The notes below the pieces were generated by a model, which was given only the letters and a program-made list of their open reading frames with translations, did not search any database and had not been told where the DNA came from. This document shows, in pieces, positions 42,808 to 50,577 of a stretch of 64,000 nucleotides of DNA. This DNA is from Microbacterium sp. GTDB taxonomy: Bacteria; Actinomycetota; Actinomycetes; Actinomycetales; Microbacteriaceae. The translations under genes were made by a program, and so were the position numbers. Location: contig JAFKIL010000008.1 of NCBI GenBank assembly GCA_017306415.1, positions 42,114-106,113 on the forward strand, read 5' to 3'. The first letter of the stretch is position 1, and each line of letters opens with the position of its first letter.

Positions 42808-43725
42808 ATGATGGGCAAGCGCCGAATGCGGAAGTACTCGTCGATCGGGACTCTCGCACTGTTCCTCGGGCCGAGCTTGCTCATCATCGCCCTGCTCCGG
42901 GTCTGGCCGGTGATCCAGGGGGCGTTCATCGCCTTCACGCAGTGGGACGGCATCCGCCCTCCCGTGTTCAACGGCCTCGACAACTTCACGCGGATGCTGA
43001 GCGATCCGGTGCTGCTCACCGCGCTCGGCAACACGGGGAAGATCCTGATCCTCGCGCCGGTCTGGATCATCCTCCCGCTGCTGCTGGCGGCGGTGATCCA
43101 GGACCGGATCCCGGGAGCATCCTTCTTCAAGATCTCCTATGTGCTGCCGGTGCTGGTCTCGCCGGCCGTGATCGGCGTGCTGTTCGTGATCATCCTCGGT
43201 CCGGACGGGCCGCTGAACATCGTCCTGCGAGGGATCGGGCTCGGCGCGCTCGCGATCAACTGGACCGTCGACACGACGCTCGTGATGTGGATCGTGGCGG
43301 GGATGCTGATCTGGTCGACGTTCGGCCTCGGCGTGCTGCTGTTCAGCGCGGGGCTCGCCTCGATAGACGAGAGCCTCTACGAGGCGGCGCGCATCGACGG
43401 TGCGAACTGGATGCAGCGCTTCTGGTACGTCACGGTCCCCTCCGTCCGAGGGGTGATCGAGTACTGGACGGTGATGGTCGTGATCATGGCCTTCTCGTCC
43501 GCCATCGTGCTCGGCTACTCGTTCTCGCAGGGCGGGCCCGGCTACGCGTCGACCACCGTCGACCTCTTCATCTACAACCAGGCGTTCCGCTACGGTGCGC
43601 CCGGCTATGCGACCGCGATCGGCATCACGCTGTTCCTGCTGATCGGCATCCTCCTCGTGATCTTCCTCCGCGTCTCCCGGCGCCGGGGTGAGCTCATGTT
43701 CGACGATTCGGGGACACCGCTGTGA
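42808..43725 (+). CDS. ABC sugar permease, MalF type
   Basis: 305 residues with six spans (LALFLGPSLLIIALLRVWPV; TGKILILAPVWIILPLLLAA; ISYVLPVLVSPAVIGVLFVI; TTLVMWIVAGMLIWSTFGLG; VMVVIMAFSSAIVLGYSF; ITLFLLIGILLVIFLRVSR). The cytoplasmic EAA loop EAARIDGANWMQRFWYVTVP is intact for contacting the ATPase. ATG 42808 or 42811 is possible after CAGGA. It overlaps the second permease by four bases. Confidence 0.92.
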   Translation: MMGKRRMRKYSSIGTLALFLGPSLLIIALLRVWPVIQGAFIAFTQWDGIRPPVFNGLDNFTRMLSDPVLLTALGNTGKILILAPVWIILPLLLAAVIQDRIPGASFFKISYVLPVLVSPAVIGVLFVIILGPDGPLNIVLRGIGLGALAINWTVDTTLVMWIVAGMLIWSTFGLGVLLFSAGLASIDESLYEAARIDGANWMQRFWYVTVPSVRGVIEYWTVMVVIMAFSSAIVLGYSFSQGGPGYASTTVDLFIYNQAFRYGAPGYATAIGITLFLLIGILLVIFLRVSRRRGELMFDDSGTPL

Positions 43726-44624
43726 CCGCTCTGCTCACGCCCGACACCGCTGTCGAGGAACCCATCCCGCCGCATCGACGGGGACGGCGGCGGCGGCCGT
43801 GGTCGCCCACCCGATGGGTCGTCGTGGTGGTGTGCGCGGCGATCGCGGTGTCGACGATCTACCCCTTCGTCTTCATGGCCTTCACATCGCTGAAGACCTC
43901 GCGGGACTACGTCGACAACAAGCTCGGTCTGCCGATCCCGCCCACGTTCGAGAACTTCGTCACCGCGCTGACCGGCAACCTCGGGGTCTCGTTCGTGAAC
44001 AGCGTCATCACGGTCGGAGCGGGGACGATCCTGACGGTCATCCTCGGGTGCATGGGCGGGTTCGCGTTCGCCTTCCTGCGGTTCCCGTTCCGGGCCGGGC
44101 TCCTGCGGCTGATCATGATCATCATGGTCCTGCCGGTGACCGTGCTGATCCCGCCGATCTTCAAGGTGATCCTCGACCTCGGGCTCGTGAACACCTATCC
44201 GGGGCTGATCCTGCTGTACGTCGGTCTCAGCATCCCGGCCGGCGTCTACATGATGGCGACGTTCTTCATGGCGGTGCCGAAGGAGCTCGTGGAGTCGGCG
44301 CGCATCGACGGGGCGTCGCCGTTCCGGGTGTTCTTCAACATCGCGGTGCCGCTGGCGCGACCCGCCTTCATCACGCTCGGCACGTTCACCTTCCTGGGGC
44401 TGTGGAACGAGCTGCTGTTCGCGCTGCTGATCATGTCGTCGCCCGAGCAGCGCACGCTGCCGGTGGCCATCACGCTGCTGCGCCAGAGCGTGCAGAACCC
44501 GACGCTCGTGCAGGATGCCATCATCTCGGCGGGCCTGCTGATGTCGGCGGCGCTGCCGTTCCTCCTCTTCATCCTCTTCAACCGGCAGATCACGCAGGGC
44601 ATGGTCGCCGGGGCGCTCAAGTGA
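43722..44624 (+). CDS. ABC sugar permease, MalG type
   Basis: 300 residues, start overlapping the previous stop as GTGA. A cytoplasmic basic N terminus (PPHRRGRRRR) leads into six spans, beginning VVVVVCAAIAVSTIYPFVFM. The EAA loop reads ESARIDGASPFRVFFNIAVP, followed by LGTFTFLGLWNELLFALLIM. It completes the importer with the binding protein and MalF-type subunit. It overlaps the esterase gene by GTGA, so uptake and de-esterification are translationally linked. Confidence 0.92.
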   Translation: MTALLTPDTAVEEPIPPHRRGRRRRPWSPTRWVVVVVCAAIAVSTIYPFVFMAFTSLKTSRDYVDNKLGLPIPPTFENFVTALTGNLGVSFVNSVITVGAGTILTVILGCMGGFAFAFLRFPFRAGLLRLIMIIMVLPVTVLIPPIFKVILDLGLVNTYPGLILLYVGLSIPAGVYMMATFFMAVPKELVESARIDGASPFRVFFNIAVPLARPAFITLGTFTFLGLWNELLFALLIMSSPEQRTLPVAITLLRQSVQNPTLVQDAIISAGLLMSAALPFLLFILFNRQITQGMVAGALK

Positions 44625-45568
44625 ACTCGCACCCGCCGATCGACCCGGAACTGGCGGCGTACCTGCCTGCCGAGGCGGCGACCCGGCCCTTCATAGACGG
44701 GCTCGCCGGAGTCGCGAAGCTGCGCGCGGCCATGGCGGAGTTCGAGGAGTCGGTGGACGATGTCCGTGCGGCGACGGGTGCGCGGATCGAGGAGCGGACG
44801 ATCGAGGGTGTGCCCGTGATCGTCGTGCTGCCCGCGGCCGGCGAGAGCCCGCGGGGCGCGATCCTGAACGTCCACGGCGGTGGACTCGTGGCGGGCAGCT
44901 CGCGGTCCGTGCTCGGCGTCAACGTCCGCATGGCACTGGACCTGGGGTGCGCGATGGTCATCCCGGACTATCGCCTCGCGCCCGAGCATCCCTATCCCGC
45001 GGGGCTCGACGACGTGCACGCCGTGTGGCGGTGGCTGTCGGGCGGGGGCTTCGGGGCGGACGTGGATCTGGATCGCCTGGTCGTCATGGGCGGCAGCGCC
45101 GGGGGTCTGCTGTCGGCCGGGCTGATGCTGCGGCTGATCGCGCGGGGAGAGACCCTGCCTCGCGCGCTCGCCTTGGTGCAGCCGCAGCTCGACGACCGCA
45201 ACATCCAGCCGTCGACGTTCGAGGTCGAGTACGCGCACTTCTGGGATCGGCCGTCGAACGCCTTCAGCTTCGAGGTGTACCTGGCCGGGCTCGACGGGGA
45301 GGTCCCCGCCGAGGCGGCGGCCGCGCGTGCCGAGGACCTGAGCGGGTTCCCCCCGACCTATGTCGAGATCGGTCAGGTCGACATGTTCCGCGACGAGGAG
45401 CTCGACTTCGCCGCGCAGCTGAGCCGGGCCGGTGTCCCCGTCGAGGCGCACCTCTGGGCGGGAGCGTTCCATGGCTTCGACGGGCTGGTGCAGACGCGGG
45501 TCGCGCAACGCGCGGTGGCCGCCCGGGTCGAATTCCTTCGCGGGGTGCTGGAGCAGCGCGCGACGTGA
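44621..45568 (+). CDS. HSL-family carboxylesterase/deacylase
   Basis: 315 residues from GTG 44621. The hormone-sensitive-lipase pattern is complete: oxyanion HGGG (85-88), IPDYRLAPEHPYPAGLDD, nucleophile Ser159 in MGGSAGG, Asp254 in EIGQVDMFRDE and His284 in GAFHGFDG. There is no signal peptide, so it works in the cytoplasm. Attached to the sugar importer operon it may strip acetyl or other acyl groups from imported oligosaccharides. A second, related esterase lies at 49579 in an operon with the same operator motif. Confidence 0.88.
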   Translation: MNSHPPIDPELAAYLPAEAATRPFIDGLAGVAKLRAAMAEFEESVDDVRAATGARIEERTIEGVPVIVVLPAAGESPRGAILNVHGGGLVAGSSRSVLGVNVRMALDLGCAMVIPDYRLAPEHPYPAGLDDVHAVWRWLSGGGFGADVDLDRLVVMGGSAGGLLSAGLMLRLIARGETLPRALALVQPQLDDRNIQPSTFEVEYAHFWDRPSNAFSFEVYLAGLDGEVPAEAAAARAEDLSGFPPTYVEIGQVDMFRDEELDFAAQLSRAGVPVEAHLWAGAFHGFDGLVQTRVAQRAVAARVEFLRGVLEQRAT

Positions 45569-45595
45569 GCGGTCGGTGCCGGTCAGGGGCGGGAT

Positions 45596-45689
45596 CGCGT
45601 CGCCTCGGTGTGATCGGGGTGGCGGTCGGGGCGTGCACACGTCGCGTGTGGGGGCGTGTACGCGTCGCCTCGGTGTGATCGGGGTGGCG
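45596..45689 (+). repeat. 29-bp perfect direct repeat upstream of the phosphotransferase
   Basis: Positions 45596-45624 and 45661-45689 are identical (each begins CGCGTCGCCTCGGTGTGATC), 65 bases apart, with a G/C/T-rich linker of related composition. The second copy runs into the tandem GCGATAGCCTCG copies that form the promoter of the next gene. Confidence 0.85.
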
Positions 45690-45703
45690 ATAGCCTCGGG
45701 CGA

Positions 45704-45709
45704 TAGCCT
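45704..45709 (+). promoter_or_regulatory. -10 element for a leaderless mRNA
   Basis: TAGCCT ends six bases before GTG 45716. A duplicate of the surrounding 12 bases lies immediately upstream. No ribosome site is present. Confidence 0.4.
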
Positions 45710-45715
45710 CGTCGG

Positions 45716-46579
45716 GTGATCGAGCACCCTGTCTTCCCCGGACTGAGGTTTCGCGACGACGACGAACTCGGCGCACTCCTCGGCTCGGCGGTGGCGGAAC
45801 GGCGCGTGGTCCACGAGTGGCCGCTGACCCGGACGGAGGAGGTCAGGCTGTCCGACGGCCGGCACGTGGCATACAAATGCCAGCTGCCGCCGTCGATCGA
45901 GCCGGGTTTCTACGCATCCGCACGGTCGCCTCTGCTCCCCGCGCACGTGGACCTCGGTCGCGACGGCGAGTGCTCCTATCTCGTCACCGACTGGATCGAA
46001 TCGGAGTCCCTGCACGCCCAGAGGCTCTCGCGGGACGACCTCCTCTCGGCCGCATCAGACGTCGTCGATGCGATATCGCGTATCGACGGCGATCCGCCCA
46101 CGTATCTCGACCTTTCCACGCGGAAGAGCTGGGACGAGGCGAACGACGATGTCGTGTCGAAGCTGCGCACGCTGATCGGGATGGGGAGGTTCGGCGCGAT
46201 ACCTCTCGCCGACGTGGATCGCCTGAGACGCTGGGCGGGGGAGCCGGGAGTGATCGCCGCTGCGACAGCGCGTCCGACGGTGGTCCATGGCGACCTGAGC
46301 CTGGAAGAGGTCTTCCGTGTGCACGACGGGTGGCGGGTCATCGACTGGCAGCGCCCGGTGCTCGGGCCGCGTGAACTCGACCTCGTGTCTTTGCTGCGCC
46401 ATGCGCGCATCGACCCGGCGCCTTTCGTTGCACGGGAGTTCGTGGAACTCTCGTCGTTCCTGCTCCTCCACTGGTCGGTCACCGCATCCCACGATCTCCT
46501 CCCCGACCTGCCTCCGGAGCTCCCGCAGAGCTGGGCGGTGACGTCCATCCGGGAGATCCTCGCTTTGCAGGGCGAGTAG
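45716..46579 (+). CDS. APH-type phosphotransferase-like protein
   Basis: 287 residues from GTG 45716, probably leaderless. The kinase-like C-terminal lobe shows TVVHGDLSLEEVF, where the Brenner motif HGDLxxxN has Glu in place of Asn, and VIDWQRPVLGPRELDLVSL with the DxD/E-type metal aspartate. The N lobe carries VAYKCQLPPS, where a lysine could bind ATP. Family members phosphorylate antibiotics, choline or sugars. The altered Asn makes activity uncertain. The start follows duplicated promoter-like repeats. Confidence 0.75.
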   Translation: MIEHPVFPGLRFRDDDELGALLGSAVAERRVVHEWPLTRTEEVRLSDGRHVAYKCQLPPSIEPGFYASARSPLLPAHVDLGRDGECSYLVTDWIESESLHAQRLSRDDLLSAASDVVDAISRIDGDPPTYLDLSTRKSWDEANDDVVSKLRTLIGMGRFGAIPLADVDRLRRWAGEPGVIAAATARPTVVHGDLSLEEVFRVHDGWRVIDWQRPVLGPRELDLVSLLRHARIDPAPFVAREFVELSSFLLLHWSVTASHDLLPDLPPELPQSWAVTSIREILALQGE

Positions 46580-46594
46580 GGAGTGGGAACGACC

Positions 46595-46682
46595 GGCTTC
46601 CGACGGTCGACCGCGGCCTCGACGGCTTCCGATGGCCGACTGCGCGGCCTCGACGGCTTCCGACGGTCGACCGCGCGCGCCG
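46595..46682 (+). repeat. three imperfect tandem repeats of about 30 bp
   Basis: Copies at 46595-46623, 46624-46654 and 46655-46682 all start GGCTTCCGA. The first and third share GGTCGACCGCG; the middle one differs at several bases. The block fills much of the 198-base gap between convergent genes and could fold into stems through its GGTCGACC cores. Confidence 0.8.
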
Positions 46683-46777
46683 CGGGTCGCCCGTCTCACG
46701 ACGCTCACGCGGGGGACAGGCATTCAGGATCCGACTGCCGACCTCATCACTGGGCGGATGCGCGTCGGCGCAAGAAG

Positions 46778-48154
46778 CTAGAACGGGGGCGGATCTCTGT
46801 CGAGCGAGTCGACCGAGGAGAATGCGACCGATGACACGGGGACGTCGCGGTAGATGCGTCCGGTGGGGCTGGTCCATTGGAGGACGCCGTCCGCGAGCTG
46901 CGTCACGCACCAGGCGGTGTGGTGCTTGAGGATGTGATGCCTGCGGCACAGGTGGGCGAGGTTGCATATGCGGGTCTTGCCGCCGTGTGCGGCGTCGTGG
47001 GTGTGGTCGATGTCGCACCGCCAGGTGGGTTGCCGGCAGCCGGGGAAGCGGCAGTGCCTGTCCCTCACTCGCAGGGCCCGGCGGATCTGCTCGCTGGGGC
47101 GGTACCTGTCGACCGCGAGGACGGCGCCGGTGACCGGGTGGGTGAGGATGCGGTCCCAGCCGGGGGCGTGGCCGGCGAGGTGGCGGGCAGTGGCCGGGTC
47201 GATCGGACCGTACCCGGCGAGGTCCACCGGACCGGCATCCTGGCCGAGGAGGGTGAGAACGGGGACGGTCACTTCGACGGTCGCGTGGATCGCGGCGAGC
47301 CCGGTCGGCCCGTCGTGCGCTTCCGGGGCGCCGGTGAGGAGGAGGTCGGCGAGGATGTCTGCCCGCAGCTCATCCATCGACCGTGCGGTCGGGGCGGCGT
47401 CGCCGGGCGGGTCGGTCGCGGCCCCGGTGAGGGGTGCGGCATCTGCGGCCAGGTTAGTACCTGAGCCGCCGGTGGCACCCCCGGCGACGGCCTGCCCGTC
47501 GCGTTCGACGGCCCTCACCTCGTGCGCCATCCGGGTCAGCCGGTCATAGCAGCCGTGAGCGAGCACTGCCGGGAGGACGGCGGTCAGTTCGCTCATCCCG
47601 TCGTCCAGGTCGTTCACCCTCACCCCGCGGCGGGCGCGGGCACGATCGTGGCGTTCCTGCAGCGACGACGGCACCACCTTCTCCGCCCGCACGCGGGCGA
47701 CCGGCTTCAGCCGGGACGCCGACTCCGCCTCCGCATACGGCAGCACCGCCGCCTCGAACACCGCGCGCGCCTCAGGATCAGTCAGGTGGGCGCCCGCGTC
47801 CATGATCACCGCGACATGGGCGCGCGAGACCCGCCCCGCAGCCAACGCCGCGAACGTTGCAGGGAACCGCTCGGTCAGCGTGACCGCCTCCCCCAGCTGC
47901 CGCTGCACCGACCGGTCACTCACACGCAGCGCCGCCCCCAACTCCGCCGCAAGCGACCGCACCGGCAACTCCGCCTCCACCGAACCCGGCCGCGCGCCAC
48001 CAGCCTCGGCCCGCACGGCGGTGAACGCGGTGGCCAACAGCCTCGCCTCCCGGGCCTGCAACGCGGCCATCGACCGGCGAAGCGCGACGACGTCCGCCAC
48101 GATCGCATCCACCGTCGCGGAAGCAACGGGCGCGATCACTGGTGGCTTCGACAT
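46778..48154 (-). CDS. DUF222 / HNH endonuclease (13E12-repeat type)
   Basis: 458 residues. The N-terminal DUF222 region (about 30-330) includes AAELGAALRVSDRSVQRQLG and AGRVSRAHVAVIMDAGAHLT. The C-terminal HNH domain is RDRHCRFPGCRQPTWRCDID then HTHDAAHGGKTRICNLAHLC and RRHHILKH, with zinc-type cysteines and the catalytic His-Asn-His set. These proteins occur in many copies in actinobacteria. ATG 48154 lies six bases from -10 TAGAAT, so the mRNA is probably leaderless. A LexA box overlaps the -35, implying DNA-damage induction. Confidence 0.92.
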   Translation of the reverse strand: MSKPPVIAPVASATVDAIVADVVALRRSMAALQAREARLLATAFTAVRAEAGGARPGSVEAELPVRSLAAELGAALRVSDRSVQRQLGEAVTLTERFPATFAALAAGRVSRAHVAVIMDAGAHLTDPEARAVFEAAVLPYAEAESASRLKPVARVRAEKVVPSSLQERHDRARARRGVRVNDLDDGMSELTAVLPAVLAHGCYDRLTRMAHEVRAVERDGQAVAGGATGGSGTNLAADAAPLTGAATDPPGDAAPTARSMDELRADILADLLLTGAPEAHDGPTGLAAIHATVEVTVPVLTLLGQDAGPVDLAGYGPIDPATARHLAGHAPGWDRILTHPVTGAVLAVDRYRPSEQIRRALRVRDRHCRFPGCRQPTWRCDIDHTHDAAHGGKTRICNLAHLCRRHHILKHHTAWCVTQLADGVLQWTSPTGRIYRDVPVSSVAFSSVDSLDRDPPPF

Positions 48155-48160
48155 CCCCCA

Positions 48161-48191
48161 ATTCTATCCGGAGTATCGAAGATATGTTCGA
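48161..48191 (-). promoter_or_regulatory. LexA (SOS) box and promoter of the HNH gene
   Basis: TCGAAG-ATAT-GTTCGA at 48176-48191 matches the actinobacterial SOS box TCGAAC-N4-GTTCGA at 11 of 12 positions. The -10 TAGAAT (minus strand, 48161-48166) lies just downstream, with the box over the -35. Confidence 0.75.
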
Positions 48192-48388
48192 CTTATCCAC
48201 AGACCGCCCGAGCAATTGCGGGGTGGATTCGAGTCGAGGCGCGTGCCAGAAGTCGCTGCGCAGCTGCCCGGCAGCTGACGACACGTTGGCTGCGGCGCGC
48301 TACCGTTCCGAGATGGACGACGTCGCGCTGGGAACGCTTCGTGGAGGGGTCGTTGCCTCTCGCGCGTCCATCGAGAGGCAGGGCGTAG

Positions 48389-48934
48389 ATGGTGGATCCT
48401 GACGTGACCGAGGTCATCTTCATCGGAGGTCGCTCGGGCGTGGGGAAGACGTCTGTCGCCTTCGAGGCATCGCACATCTTGGCGGATGAGCGAATCCGTC
48501 ATGCCCTCATCGAGGGCGACAACCTCGATCAGGCGTATCCGGAGCCATGGGGAGAGGGCATCGCGCTCGCGGAGCGGAATCTCGCCGCCATGTGGGCGAA
48601 CTACCGGGAGGCCGGCTACACCCGCCTCCTGTTCACGAATACCGTCAGCGTCCTCCAGATCACGCCTCTGGTGCACGCACTGGGTGGAACCGTTCGCTCG
48701 GCTTCGGTCCTGTTGACCGCGTCAGACGAGACCGCAGCCGAACGCCTCGCCCGTCGCGAGATCGGCACCGCCTTGGAGGAGCACATCGAGCGAAGCCGTC
48801 GGGCTGCAACGATGCTCGATGGGGCCCGCGTCGATCACCGGATCCCGACGGACGGTCGCCCGCTCGAGGAGATCGCCCGCGAGATGCTCGCCTCGGCTGG
48901 CTGGCTCGTGGCAGCACCAGATGCCGGCGAGTGA
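48389..48934 (+). CDS. P-loop kinase-like protein
   Basis: 181 residues. Walker A is FIGGRSGVGKTSVAFEAS at about 10-27, followed by ALIEGDNLDQAYPEPWGEGI, where Asp-Asn could bind the acceptor, and a lid-like region AAERLARREIGTALEEHIER. The layout resembles small P-loop nucleoside, sugar or adenylylsulfate-type kinases and AAA-like ATPases. GAGAGGCAGG precedes the ATG. It is followed closely by a broken HIT gene on the same strand. The substrate is not deducible. Confidence 0.8.
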   Translation: MVDPDVTEVIFIGGRSGVGKTSVAFEASHILADERIRHALIEGDNLDQAYPEPWGEGIALAERNLAAMWANYREAGYTRLLFTNTVSVLQITPLVHALGGTVRSASVLLTASDETAAERLARREIGTALEEHIERSRRAATMLDGARVDHRIPTDGRPLEEIAREMLASAGWLVAAPDAGE

Positions 48935-48968
48935 GCCGGATTGCGACGACCCGGACGCCGCTGAAAGC

Positions 48969-49286
48969 ATGGCTCACCTGGCGATGCCCGAAACCCTGCC
49001 GGACGGCGTGTGCATCTTCTGTGCCATCGCGGCCGAACAGGCCGACGCAAGCGTGGTCTACGAGGACGACACGGCCGTGGCGTTCATGGACCTGTTCCCC
49101 GTCACCCCCGGCCATCTCCTCGTCGTGCCGCGCGCGCACGCGATCGACCTCGAAGACATCGACCCCGCGACGAGCGCGCACGTCTGGTCGGTGGGGCACG
49201 GGCTGGCGCGAGCGCTCCGCCGAACGGGCATCCGGTGCGAGGGCATCAACATGCTGGTCTGCGACGGCGAGGCCGCGTCACGCTAA
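48969..49286 (+). pseudogene. HIT-family protein, truncated before its catalytic motif
   Basis: The frame encodes a normal HIT beginning, with zinc-type Cys pair GVCIFCAIAAE, VVYEDDTAVAFMDLFPVTPG, HLLVVPRAHAIDLEDIDP and GINMLVCDGEAASR, then a stop. In intact proteins DGxxAxQxVxHxHxHxxPR should follow. Here the His-rich piece (RHANHFHKPGADI, ending 49317) sits in the next frame and lacks the third histidine, so both a frameshift and a truncation appear to have removed the nucleotide-hydrolase triad. The start could also be ATG 48921 or 48984. Without the triad it should be inactive. Confidence 0.7.
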
Positions 49287-49309
49287 CCATTTCCACAAAC
49301 CTGGCGCAG

Positions 49310-49320
49310 ACATCTGATAG
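49310..49320. promoter_or_regulatory. weak GntR half-site, site 4
   Basis: ACATCTGATAG matches 9 of 11 bases of the palindrome at 39119 and lies 99 bases upstream of site 3. Two spaced sites could allow looping, but this copy is imperfect. Confidence 0.4.
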
Positions 49321-49418
49321 GTGCGTGATGGTCGACGGCAGCGTCCGGGCACGGCGGGCCGAAAAGATGACACTTGTTCATGAAACGTCTTCGAGATTCC
49401 TCCTAGTCCTCCTGCAAC

Positions 49419-49429
49419 CTATCTGATAC
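49419..49429. promoter_or_regulatory. GntR operator, site 3
   Basis: CTATCTGATAC lies 30 bases before the first ATG of the esterase operon. It shares a longer block, AACCTATCTGATAC followed by TTTC after one or two bases, with site 2 at the dehydratase operon, including a candidate -10 (GATACA). Confidence 0.65.
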
Positions 49430-49459
49430 ATTTCGGACAGGTTGACTCGAGGAGGAGCA

Positions 49460-49582
49460 ATGGAGCGTCCCATTCGGACAGCGTGCATCGCCGCGCGATC
49501 CCTGGGCGGTCCGAACCTCCTCGCACAGTCCGCAGCGGAGCTCTTCGCAGCCCGCGAGATCGCGTGCCAGAGCGCATCATGA
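49460..49582 (+). CDS. 40-residue small ORF leading the esterase operon
   Basis: ATG 49460 stands five bases after GAGGAGGAG, the strongest ribosome site in this region, and the frame stays open for 40 codons, ending in TGA that overlaps the esterase ATG (ATGA at 49579-49582). The product begins MERPIRTACIAARSLGGPN and ends FAAREIACQSAS: mildly basic at the start, Ala-rich, no signal. The esterase itself has no ribosome site, so it probably depends on translation of this ORF. I do not recognise the peptide; it may be a real small protein or a coupling leader. Confidence 0.6.
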   Translation: MERPIRTACIAARSLGGPNLLAQSAAELFAAREIACQSAS

Positions 49583-50520
49583 CGGACGCCCAGATCATCC
49601 CGCCAGCGGGACCGGCGTACCTGAGCGCCGCAGCGCGGGCGATCATCGAGCAGCCCATCGAGCGCACCGCCATGCCGCCCGCGACCGACGCCGATGCATG
49701 GCGTCGCCGGATCGCCGAGATGAACGACGACATGGCGGGCTTCATCGCCGAGCCTCGGGACCTCCCCGTGCGCTCGGAACTCACCCACCCGGCCGGCGTG
49801 CCGACCTGGGTCGCCGTCCCCGACGAGGCCGACCGCGACGGCCCGGTCCAGCTCGACATCCACGGCGGCGGCATGATCCTGGGAGCGGGCGAGGTCACGC
49901 GCATCATGGGCGAGATCGACGCCGCGAACACCGGCATCGTGCACTGGGCGGTCGACTATCGGATGCCGCCCGATCACCCCTTCCCTGCCGCGCTCGACGA
50001 CCTGATCGCCGTGTACCGCGCGCTGCTCGCCGAGCGCGACCCGTCGCAGATCGTCGTGGGTGGCGGGTCGGCCGGCGGCAATCTGGCCGCCGCGCTGCTC
50101 CTGCGCGCGAAGGCGGAGGGGCTTCCGATGCCCGCCGGTCTGCTGCTGCTCACGCCGGAGAGCGATCTGATCGAGTCCGGGGATTCGTTCATCACGCTGA
50201 AGGACGTCAGCGTCGGCATGGACGAGAGCCTCGCCGAGGTGAACAGGCTCTATGCCGCCGGCCGCGACCTCACCGACCCGCTCCTCTCGCCCCTGTTCGG
50301 AGACCTGCGCGGGCTCCCGCCGACGTTGCTGATCACCGGCACGCGCGACCTCTACCTCTCCAACACCGTCCGCATGCACCGGGCGCTCCGGGATGCGGGC
50401 GTCTGGGCAGACCTGCACGTGTTCGACGCGCGCCCGCACGGCGGCTTCGGGGGAGCGCCCGAGGAGGAACCGGTGCAGGCCGAGATCCGCGCGTTCGTGC
50501 GGGGTCGTGTCGGCCTCTGA
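49579..50520 (+). CDS. HSL-family carboxylesterase/deacylase
   Basis: 313 residues. HGGG (95-98), VDYRMPPDHPFPAALDD, nucleophile Ser164 in GGGSAGG, Asp257 in GTRDLYLSNT and His287 in ARPHGGFGG give a complete hormone-sensitive-lipase active site. It is cytoplasmic. It follows the small ORF with an ATGA overlap and precedes a Tat-exported beta-helix protein and an SDR. The GntR-type operator upstream links it to the transporter operon, whose last gene is a related esterase, so both may deacylate the same glycan. Confidence 0.88.
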   Translation: MTDAQIIPPAGPAYLSAAARAIIEQPIERTAMPPATDADAWRRRIAEMNDDMAGFIAEPRDLPVRSELTHPAGVPTWVAVPDEADRDGPVQLDIHGGGMILGAGEVTRIMGEIDAANTGIVHWAVDYRMPPDHPFPAALDDLIAVYRALLAERDPSQIVVGGGSAGGNLAAALLLRAKAEGLPMPAGLLLLTPESDLIESGDSFITLKDVSVGMDESLAEVNRLYAAGRDLTDPLLSPLFGDLRGLPPTLLITGTRDLYLSNTVRMHRALRDAGVWADLHVFDARPHGGFGGAPEEEPVQAEIRAFVRGRVGL

Positions 50521-50577
50521 GCGTCCGGGGAGTCCCGGTCGTCCCATCCATCCGCAGTGCCAGCTCAAGGAGGAGTC

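Noticed and set aside
45596-46682. Short repeats near the phosphotransferase as a CRISPR array
   Set aside because: Only two and three copies, no uniform spacers, direct tandem arrangement and no cas genes.
24840-48201. TTATCCACA (DnaA-box consensus) at 24840-24848 and 48193-48201
   Set aside because: Two isolated boxes 23 kb apart, no dnaA/dnaN genes and no A/T-rich unwinding region; not an origin.
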